From: Pseudofrankia saprophytica
Lineage (GTDB): Bacteria; Actinomycetota; Actinomycetes; Frankiales; Frankiaceae
NCBI RefSeq assembly: GCF_000235425.2
Contig: NZ_KI912266.1
Coordinates: forward strand, 3,601,671 to 3,665,670
Reading direction: 5' to 3'
Length of the DNA stretch: 64,000 bases
Shown here one piece after another: positions 34,585 to 42,199 of the stretch. A program made the translations under genes and the position numbers. The notes beneath the pieces are model-generated. The model did not search any database, had not been told where the DNA came from, and was given only the letters and a program-made list of their open reading frames with translations. Position 1 is the stretch's first letter. Each line of letters begins with the position of its first letter.

Positions 34585-35295
34585 TCAAGATCCAGGCTGG
34601 TAGTAGGAGTGGACGGCGGGCTGGTGGGTGTAGTTGGGGCCGGCGTGGTCGTCGGCGCCCAGGTAGCGGAACGGGAGAAGGATCTCGCGTCGGCCGTGGC
34701 AGGCTAGTCGGTGTCGACGGGCGTCGTAGGAGAGCCCGGCGGCGCGAAGCGCCGTCGTCAGGCCGCGCCCCATGGGCTGTCCGTCCGGGCGCCGAATGCT
34801 CGCGGCGTCGAAGTCGGCGATGAACAGTCCCGTTTCGGTCAGCGCATCCACGGCGCGGGTGAGGACCGCGAGCTTGTCGCCGACGTAGTGCAGCCCGTGG
34901 ACGCAGGTGATCAGGTCGAACCGGCCGGATGGCTGCCAGCTCACGACCGACGCGGTGACCAGTTCCACGTTGCCGCCCGGCGGTCGCGGCGTGAACGCGT
35001 CGACCAGGTCGATGCCGACGAGGCGGGTCACGTCGCCGAGACCCTCCGTGCGCAGCGCGTCGGCGGCCTGGAGCAACGCCCGGCCGGTGCCGCAGCACAG
35101 GTCGAGCCATGCAACCCGGGTCTTCTCGGTCCTGCGGTCGTCGCCTGTCAGACGAGCGCGTAGCCAGTCCAGTGGCCGGAAACCGAGCTCACGCTCGTAG
35201 CTGTTGACCCCGGTGAGCTGGCGCTCCCGGTTCATCGCCCGGTTCGCCACTACCGACGAGGCGGTCAGCGCGTCCTCGTTGAGCAGGCTGGTCAC
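34585..35295 (-). CDS. SAM-dependent methyltransferase
   Basis: A 236-residue class I methyltransferase. The SAM motif I is WLDLCCGTGRALLQAADAL, the acidic loop VGIDLVD, motif II SGRFDLITCVHGLHYVGDKL and post-II DALTETGLFIADFDA. The N terminus has VANRAMNRERQLTGVNSYER, seen in small-molecule methyltransferases of actinobacteria. GTG 35295 (or 35298) has GGGAGA upstream; the longer frame to 35496 has no similarity. Substrate unknown; no clear partner gene. Confidence 0.85.
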   Translation of the reverse strand: MTSLLNEDALTASSVVANRAMNRERQLTGVNSYERELGFRPLDWLRARLTGDDRRTEKTRVAWLDLCCGTGRALLQAADALRTEGLGDVTRLVGIDLVDAFTPRPPGGNVELVTASVVSWQPSGRFDLITCVHGLHYVGDKLAVLTRAVDALTETGLFIADFDAASIRRPDGQPMGRGLTTALRAAGLSYDARRHRLACHGRREILLPFRYLGADDHAGPNYTHQPAVHSYYQPGS

Positions 35296-35298
35296 CAC

Positions 35299-35819
35299 AG
35301 CAGTCTCCCGGATCGCCGTTCCGCGTCCGGTCGCGGTGGGGGCCGTCTGCGATGGCCAGGCCGGTACAGAAGCCCGCGGGTGGCCGGGCGTTGCGGGGCA
35401 GCGCGATGTCCTGGGACGAAGGGGAGTCGTCGGACAGGCCGTGGCGCGCCAGCGATTGATTTGCTCCTTGTAGCTCTGGATGGCTTGTCGCGGCACGGGT
35501 CCGCTCGACAGCCCTCAAATCGAGGCGTGAGGGAGGCCTTACCGATTGCGCCCGTTGGGGTCTTCCATACGTCGGCGTGGGCGGCGGGGGCATTGTGGCT
35601 GTCTTCGCCGATAGCACCGCTCCATACATCGCCGTGTCGGACACCGCGACGCCCGCGGTGAGGCATTCAAGGTTGAGCAATCCGTAGCCACGAGCACCCA
35701 ACGGCGATCGGTTCCCGACCCTGAAGCCTCGTCGGCGGGCGAGGCAGGTGGACGAGCCATCACAGGGCGTTTGAACAGTGGCTCCGACGTGCTGTTCTGG
35801 CCGTCGGATAGAACAATTA
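35299..35819. other. Intergenic stretch, no gene supported
   Basis: About 520 bases between the methyltransferase start and the 3-prime end of the NACHT gene. Minus-strand frames here (for example 35540-35701, containing GYGLLNLE) look protein-like for a few dozen codons but have no full domain, start or ribosome site; a decayed gene is possible. Confidence 0.4.
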
Positions 35820-38800
35820 TTAGATGATCATCTCGTCGCCAGTTGGCGTCAGGTCCTTTATGCGGCCAGGATGTTTTGTGATTTTCGAAAGTGATTCGGC
35901 AGCCTTGTTTCGTGTATCGGCGTCGTGCGATGAGTCGATGACGTCCAGACGAAGAGTGTGGAGCGCAGCGAAATGGTGGGCCGGCGCGATGGCGGCTAGA
36001 GCCTCGGCGATCTCACGCCGCCTCGCCGGATCGGCTAGTCGTGCCGCGTGGAGGGAGACGAGAGCGTTGATTGCGATCGTCCGGTGAAGGGCTCCGAACC
36101 GCGCGGCCTCATAGCAGGTCATCGCCTGGTCGAATCCTCCGTTGCTGCACCGTTGCAGGAGCTCACGCAGAACCCTGCGCGCCGGGGCTCGGAACTCCCG
36201 ACCGAAGTCGGGGAGGAGACGTGCTGCCTGTCGACGGTCAGATGGCCGCTGTGTGGTGTCGTCAGCCAGGTGGAGGAGCATGTCGATCGCGTCCCTGGGA
36301 TCATTGCCGCGGTTCTTGTGGAGCTCCTTGCGGGCGAGTGCGCGTTCAAGCGGAGTCGACGCTTCGTCGGTCGCCTGCTGACGAAGATATTCAAGAGCCT
36401 TTCGGCGAAATTCCTGGCCTCCCTTGGCCAAGCATCTTGCTGAATCCAGACGGGTCTGGGCATCAGCATCTGAATCCAGGCAGATCGCTTCAAGCGCCAC
36501 GACTGCTTGGTCGGAGGCGAGCGTTGCAAGCGGCCGGGCCGCAGACAGGCGTTGTCCACCGGAGATGCCGGTGTCGGTGGCAAGGCGTTCGAGGATGGCG
36601 ACTGCCTGCGGCCGATGCTGGTTGAGTTCTAGGAGCGCAGTCGCGGCCTCGGCCCGTTCCCAGGGATCAGCGAGCACATCGCCGGTGACCAGGAGAAGTA
36701 AGTCGGCGGCGTCGACACGGGTCTTCGCACCAAGGGTGGCCAGCCTGTCCGCAGCCTGGCGGCGTTCCCAGGCGCGCAGGGACCCGTCGGCGGCGATCGC
36801 GGAGAGAAGCTGGGCGGATCGATCCTCGTGGTGTCGGCTTACTGCGAAAAGTTCGCTGGCTGCGCAGACGCGACGCCAGCCGTCTTCGAACTTATCAGAG
36901 GCGGTCTCGATAAGGAGGTCCACCACACGGTGGTGATGGTGGTCGTCGAGGTCGGCATGTATTCCCTCGCAGTAAGCGCGGACCAGTCGATCGTCGATCG
37001 TGTCGCTGGTCAAGGATTTTAGCGCCCGCATTGACGCCTGCCGGCCACTGGTGCCCAGTTCGGTGAGCGTCTCTGCCGCCCAAAGGCGGTTCCACATGTC
37101 GGTCGTCGTTTCGGTGCACAACGCGTACAACGCGGCGATGGACTCGGTGAGCGCGGAAGGGCCGAGTTCGGCCAGCGATCGTGCTGCCCAGCGGCGGACT
37201 GGTGCATCGAGCACGCGGCTAGTCGTAATCTGCCGGAGCACGCCGCGGGCGGCGATCTGCCCCGGTGAGCCGAGCCGTGCAATGCCGCGTGCGGCCACTA
37301 GGCGTTCATGCGCGTCGTTGTCTGGGTCGACGGCCAGCTGGGAGAGCACCCGGATCGCGCTTTCCCAGTGCTCGGCCCCGTAGCGGGCCAATGTCTCCGC
37401 CGCCGCCTGTTGGTTGCCTACACCGAGGGATGGGTCGGTGGCCAGTTGGGCGAAGACATCTGCCGCGCGGTGGTGCTGATCCGCTCCCCGAAGTCGTTGG
37501 ATTCTGCCCGACGCCTCCAGCCGTGCGTCCTCGTCCGCTGCAGGGTCAAGTGCCAGAGCCGACAACAGCTCTGCTGCTCGGGCGGGTTGCGCGTTGAGGC
37601 TGGCCGCCGTCGCTGCTACGAAGGTCCGATCTTCGGCGCCGATCGCAGGCTCGACCGCAAGCAGGTCTAGGAGTTCCTTGGCCTGTTGCGCGTCGTTCGG
37701 GCCAAGGTTCGCCAGAGCCTCGGCAGAGAGCAGCCGGGTTCTGAGTCTGACCAATGGGCTCGCGGTGAGATCGTGGAGGACGCCAGCGCCGCGTCGCAGG
37801 TCGTCACCACGCAGGCGGATGAGACTCTCCGCTGCCCGGCGCCGTGTCGCAGCAGCCATGGCTGGGTCGCCGGCAAGATCACGCAGTACGGCGGCGCCGC
37901 GTCTCCGATCCTCACTGCGCAGCTCAGCCAAACTGCTAGCGGCTTGGCGCCGGTCACCCGCGTTGACGGTTCCGTCGATTGCGAGGCTATACAAAGCATC
38001 CGCGGCGCGATGCTGATCTTCTCTGCCGAGTTCCGCTAGGCTGTCTGCGGCCCGGCGCTGGTGGTCGGCGCTGATCATTCCGTCAACCGCAAGGTTGTAG
38101 AGAACGGCGGCCCCCCGACGCTGATCCTCACCGCCCAGCCTCGTTAGAGCACGCGCGGCTTGGTGTCGGTCGTCGACGTCTATGGTTCGGTCGGTCGCAA
38201 GGCTGTAAAGAACGGCGGCCCCGCTGCGCCGGTGGTCACCACCCAGCTCGGCCAGCCTCGCCGCAGCCCTCGACCGCTGGTCTACGGCGATGGTCGTGTC
38301 AACCGCGAGATCGTAGAGTACAGCGGCTTTCGAGCGGTGTCCATCACCACGGTCTGGCATTGCTGCTGCAGCGGTCACGCGATCCGCGTCGCTCAGCAGT
38401 GGATGCGCGGCGACTTCGCAAATCAGCTGCATGGCGATCTCGCTATACTGTGGGCCAAGATCGGTCAACGTATGCGCCGCGTCGAGTCGAGTCGAAGGAG
38501 CGGCGGTGAGACTGGCCGCGATGCGGCTTACGAGAGCACCTACGAGCGGGCGGGCACTGGGCTCCAAGACGGCAAGAACTGCTGAAGCCAAGAGATGTTC
38601 GCCTGACGCCGCCGTGGCGTCGCGTAACACGCTGGCGAAGAACTCCAGAACTTCGCGGCGGTGCTCGGCCGATATCTTGGCCTGGCTCTCTGCCGCGATA
38701 CGGCGTTCGTCGACGGCCCTGGTCGGATCCGTGAAGATCCGGTACATGGTCTTCGCGACCAGAGCTGGGTCTTCGTCGGAGAGCCTCGCTAGAATATGCA

Positions 38801-41660
38801 GAATATCATCTTTGCGAGTCGAATAAGGTCCAGGACCCTCGACAATCTGTTGCAATGCGGGGAGTATTTGGCGTCGGTGTTCCTCGTTTATTTCCGTCAG
38901 GTCGCGCGCCGCTAGTTCCTTCCAATACCAGTCGATGTCGTTCTCTCGGCCAATCGGCGCGACTACGAGGGCTAGGAGCGCTTGGGCGGCCTGATCGCGG
39001 CGCTGCGGGCCGAGGTCGGCCAGTTTTCGCGCGGCCTCGAGACGTTGGTATATCGAGGTGGTGATGTCTGCGGTCAGATCGCGCAAGGCGGTGGCCGCCG
39101 CGTCGCGAAGATCGGGGATGATTGCGGCAGCGGCGGCGAGGGCCTCCGTCTGATAACGCCTGTCGACTGTCGGGTCGGAAGCGATAATCCGCAGGATGTC
39201 TGCGGCACGTTGCCGATATTCTCCGCCGAGTTCGGCGAGGGTGCTAGCGGCCTGTACCTGGATGTAACCGGTGGTGGCTGGACTCTGGGCAAGCTCTTGC
39301 GCGATGACAGCCCCGCGATCTCGATGCTCACCACCGAGTCCAGCCAGCTCGCGCATCGCAAATGCGCGGTCGTACTCGTCACCGCCTTCTTCAGCAGCCA
39401 TGGTGGCCAGTGCGTCCGCAGCGTCCGCGCGGTCGTGTACGCCGAGCTCGGCAAGTTCCCGCGCAGCTCGAACTCGCTCCGTTATCGGGTAGGTGTGATC
39501 GGAGGTCAATGTTCGTAGGGCTGCGGCGGCACGGATGCCATGGCTTCCCCCGAACCGGGCGAGACATCCAGCCGATGCGCATCGAAGCGCTATCGATTGA
39601 TCATCGGATATCCATCGGTTCAGAGCGTCGATGGCACGATCGTGGAGGTCCGGACAGCTTTTCCGGAGAAGGCCGAAGATGGTGATTGTCATGGCCGGTT
39701 GGACTTGCGGGTTGGCCGACAGCTGGCGTAGCTGGTTCCGGACCGCCGAGTGGCGGGTCAGGCCGGCCATTTGTCGCAGCCTCCAGGCCCCCCAGAGACC
39801 AACGAGAACGCGCTCTTCGAGCTGGCTGAGAAAGGTGGCCAGTTGGGCGCTGTCTGCCGGAGCTCCCTGGATGACCAGTTCGGCACCACGGTCCTGGTAG
39901 TCGCGCCCGCCAGTCAGGAGCATCGTCAGCAGGCTGGCGCCTGGGCCTTGGCGGTGCAGGTAGTGCAGCACTACGCGGGTGCCGCTCTCGTCCTCAAGCA
40001 GCAGTCGGCGGATCAGGTCGTCCCACGGGGGCAGCTCCGGCCGGACGTCGTCCGGGAGTGCCCGCGCCGTCGCGCTTGCTGCGAGGTGCTCCGCGAAGGT
40101 CTGGTGAAGGAATCGCAGACGCCCGCCTTGCCGACTGAGCAGGCCGCTGAGCGAGAGCCATTCGGCCATCGACTCGGTCCAGCCTGCGGGCAGACGTTCT
40201 GGTAATGGAGCCTGCGCCACTAGGTATTTCTCAGTGTCATCGAGCAGGCGGGTATCGGCCGTCGTGTAGGTCGTGGCGAGTCGCTCAAGGAGCTCGACAC
40301 GGTGTGCCTCCAGCCAGTCCGCAAACGCGGTTCCGCCAGCAACGAGCCGAAACGATTCGAGCGCGGCGGAACGGGCAATCGCGCGGATAGCGCCGAGGTG
40401 GTCGATGTACTGCTCGTAGAGTTCGTACCGGCTGCCGGGCAGAGGCTGATCCAGCCTCGCGGCATGGACCTGTGCGGCGAGCGCGGCGAGGAGAGGAACC
40501 TCCAAGATGTCGCCGAGCCCCGCCGCTTCAATCTGGTCGAGGAACTCCCGTGCGGCGGCCTTGCCCGCCAGGCTGTTATCGGGGTCGAACCAACGATATG
40601 CGAAGGTGTTCAGTGCCGCTGCGTCGAATGGTTGCAGTTCGTAGAAGCCCACCTGAGGACCGGCCAGCAGTTGGACTTCTCCTGGTGCCAGCGGCCTAGT
40701 GGTCACCAGGAAGCGGGCCGGGCTGTCCGGGTCGGACATCCGTGCGGCCAATGCCGTGAGCAGCTTCTCGCGGCTGGCCTGGTCGGGAATCTCGTCGAGC
40801 GCGTCGACGATCACAAGCCAGGGCAGGTCGTGGACCGTGGTGGTGAAGAGAGCGGGGATTGGCAGGCCATCGCCGAGCGTGTCGTATTCGTTGGCGACCG
40901 CCGCGGGCAACGCCTCGTTCCAACCCCGGTGTAGGTGCATTGCCAAGACCCGGGCCGGTAATACCAGCGGCACCGCAAGCCGCTCGACCGGTGGCGTTCC
41001 GGTCGGGTCGAGCAGGGCCCGCGCCAGTTCGTGCGCGACCTGGTAGCCCAACGTCGTCTTGCCGAGACCGGCAGCGCCCTCGATCACGAGGTGGCCATGC
41101 TTGCCGACCACTTCGTCGAATGGCTGGGCCAATGCCCGCACCAACCGGTCCTTCTCAACCCACGGCGCGCCGGCCCTCTCTGGCGCTTCCTCGCGAACCT
41201 GCCGGGCCTCGCCTGCGGCGCTGACACTCGGGCGGACATAGACACTCGACAACGATGATCGCCGATCACCACGAAACGACCGCGGCAGGCTATCTGTAAC
41301 CTTCAGCGTCATCCGTAGCAGGCTCAGTAGCCTCGGTGGCGCTTTCGGTCGCCCCTTCGCGGCGCCGTCCGTGACGAACGGCCCGTCATCGGTCAGGCCA
41401 GCAGGCCCGAGACCAAGGATCAAGGCATCGTGTCCAGGGAATAGCCGAGAGGCCTCGGTGAGGATCGCGGTTCGCAGACCAGGGACGGCGCCGTGAACGA
41501 TCAGGAGCGAGACCTCTGTCCAGAAGGTCAGGCGGTCCCGGCTCTGCGACGCGGGATGCCGGCTGCGAGGAAGCCCTGCCCGTTCCAACAACTGCTCGGC
41601 CTCGAGGGGGGCAAACAGGTTCGCGAGCGTGTCGATCTCCTCGCGTGACAGCCCCTCCAC
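35820..41660 (-). CDS. EAD1-NACHT-HEAT giant STAND ATPase (NLR-like, probable defence)
   Basis: A 1946-residue signal-transduction NTPase. Residues 1-85 match an effector-associated domain (EAD1: LSREEIDTLANLFAPLEAEQ, then LLERAGLPRSRHP, FWTEVSLL, RLFPGHDALI), a small adaptor that pairs with other EAD1 proteins. The NACHT module has Walker A IEGAAGLGKTTLGYQ near 190 and Walker B WLVIVDALDEIPD near 283, then FLVTTRPLAPGE. Residues about 640-1930 are dozens of HEAT-like helical repeats; near 1127-1290 they are exactly 36 residues each (RxxAAxxLAxLGxxxRxxAA pattern), the likely sensing part. Start GTG 41660. Base composition is visibly less GC-rich than in neighbours, most near the 3-prime end, hinting at transfer. 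Relatives act in anti-phage immunity; that role here is inferred. Confidence 0.85.
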   Translation of the reverse strand: MEGLSREEIDTLANLFAPLEAEQLLERAGLPRSRHPASQSRDRLTFWTEVSLLIVHGAVPGLRTAILTEASRLFPGHDALILGLGPAGLTDDGPFVTDGAAKGRPKAPPRLLSLLRMTLKVTDSLPRSFRGDRRSSLSSVYVRPSVSAAGEARQVREEAPERAGAPWVEKDRLVRALAQPFDEVVGKHGHLVIEGAAGLGKTTLGYQVAHELARALLDPTGTPPVERLAVPLVLPARVLAMHLHRGWNEALPAAVANEYDTLGDGLPIPALFTTTVHDLPWLVIVDALDEIPDQASREKLLTALAARMSDPDSPARFLVTTRPLAPGEVQLLAGPQVGFYELQPFDAAALNTFAYRWFDPDNSLAGKAAAREFLDQIEAAGLGDILEVPLLAALAAQVHAARLDQPLPGSRYELYEQYIDHLGAIRAIARSAALESFRLVAGGTAFADWLEAHRVELLERLATTYTTADTRLLDDTEKYLVAQAPLPERLPAGWTESMAEWLSLSGLLSRQGGRLRFLHQTFAEHLAASATARALPDDVRPELPPWDDLIRRLLLEDESGTRVVLHYLHRQGPGASLLTMLLTGGRDYQDRGAELVIQGAPADSAQLATFLSQLEERVLVGLWGAWRLRQMAGLTRHSAVRNQLRQLSANPQVQPAMTITIFGLLRKSCPDLHDRAIDALNRWISDDQSIALRCASAGCLARFGGSHGIRAAAALRTLTSDHTYPITERVRAARELAELGVHDRADAADALATMAAEEGGDEYDRAFAMRELAGLGGEHRDRGAVIAQELAQSPATTGYIQVQAASTLAELGGEYRQRAADILRIIASDPTVDRRYQTEALAAAAAIIPDLRDAAATALRDLTADITTSIYQRLEAARKLADLGPQRRDQAAQALLALVVAPIGRENDIDWYWKELAARDLTEINEEHRRQILPALQQIVEGPGPYSTRKDDILHILARLSDEDPALVAKTMYRIFTDPTRAVDERRIAAESQAKISAEHRREVLEFFASVLRDATAASGEHLLASAVLAVLEPSARPLVGALVSRIAASLTAAPSTRLDAAHTLTDLGPQYSEIAMQLICEVAAHPLLSDADRVTAAAAMPDRGDGHRSKAAVLYDLAVDTTIAVDQRSRAAARLAELGGDHRRSGAAVLYSLATDRTIDVDDRHQAARALTRLGGEDQRRGAAVLYNLAVDGMISADHQRRAADSLAELGREDQHRAADALYSLAIDGTVNAGDRRQAASSLAELRSEDRRRGAAVLRDLAGDPAMAAATRRRAAESLIRLRGDDLRRGAGVLHDLTASPLVRLRTRLLSAEALANLGPNDAQQAKELLDLLAVEPAIGAEDRTFVAATAASLNAQPARAAELLSALALDPAADEDARLEASGRIQRLRGADQHHRAADVFAQLATDPSLGVGNQQAAAETLARYGAEHWESAIRVLSQLAVDPDNDAHERLVAARGIARLGSPGQIAARGVLRQITTSRVLDAPVRRWAARSLAELGPSALTESIAALYALCTETTTDMWNRLWAAETLTELGTSGRQASMRALKSLTSDTIDDRLVRAYCEGIHADLDDHHHHRVVDLLIETASDKFEDGWRRVCAASELFAVSRHHEDRSAQLLSAIAADGSLRAWERRQAADRLATLGAKTRVDAADLLLLVTGDVLADPWERAEAATALLELNQHRPQAVAILERLATDTGISGGQRLSAARPLATLASDQAVVALEAICLDSDADAQTRLDSARCLAKGGQEFRRKALEYLRQQATDEASTPLERALARKELHKNRGNDPRDAIDMLLHLADDTTQRPSDRRQAARLLPDFGREFRAPARRVLRELLQRCSNGGFDQAMTCYEAARFGALHRTIAINALVSLHAARLADPARRREIAEALAAIAPAHHFAALHTLRLDVIDSSHDADTRNKAAESLSKITKHPGRIKDLTPTGDEMII

Positions 41661-42038
41661 GCTCCGCCCACCCCCGCGCGCTCACCGGTCGCAGTAAGGT
41701 CGCGACCCTGACGGACATCATCCACCGTGTCGTTGTGCCGCACCCGGGCCTATAGGCAGATCCGGAGAATTGAGAGTGCGGCGATGTTGCGGCCACGGAT
41801 CGTGGATCGCTAGGGCGACGCCCTCGGGCCCGCGGCGGGCATCGTTCGAGCCATCGCAATGTCGGACGCTGCGATGCCTGCGTCGTGGGCGGCCAGAAAT
41901 CGCGTGGCGTCTCCACTGAGGCGTCGGAGTTCTGTCGTGTGGCGGCCCGGCGTCCGGTTCCGGCAAGCCGGCTGTGGACTATACGTGGACTCGATCTTGT
42001 ACGGCGCCTGGCTGCGGTGAGCGACCGCTAACCGGTCA
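41661..42038. other. Promoter region of the NACHT gene and spacer
   Basis: 378 bases without a recognised gene. A 10-bp palindrome GGTCGCGACC at 41698-41707 lies 38 bases upstream of the NACHT start and is the only structured element I see. Confidence 0.4.
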
Positions 42039-42137
42039 TCAGCGAATGTGCAGGCCAGAGATGGCGCGGGCGGTCACCAGACGCTGGATTTCGCTCGTGC
42101 CCTCGAAGATTGTGTAGATCTTCGAGGGCGCGAACCA
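42039..42137 (-). pseudogene. C-terminal stub of an acyl-CoA dehydrogenase
   Basis: The last 30 or so codons of an acyl-CoA dehydrogenase with its natural stop: KIYTIFEGTSEIQRLV then ARAISGLHIR. This tail is highly conserved in the family and carries the substrate-pocket Glu region. Upstream the frame continues, but into the opposite-frame shadow of the HrpB gene with no similarity. The remainder of the gene has been lost. Confidence 0.82.
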
Positions 42138-42199
42138 GATCCAGGGCCAGGTGATCAGCCGCCACCTGGTGAAGGCCCGTGGGAGCGCCATCTGACATG

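Noticed and set aside
35540-35701. Minus-strand frame with GYGLLNLECL, protein-like for about 50 codons, maybe the end of a subtilase-type peptidase linked to the NACHT gene
   Set aside because: Too short, no catalytic motif, no clear start or ribosome site; similarity is to a few residues only.
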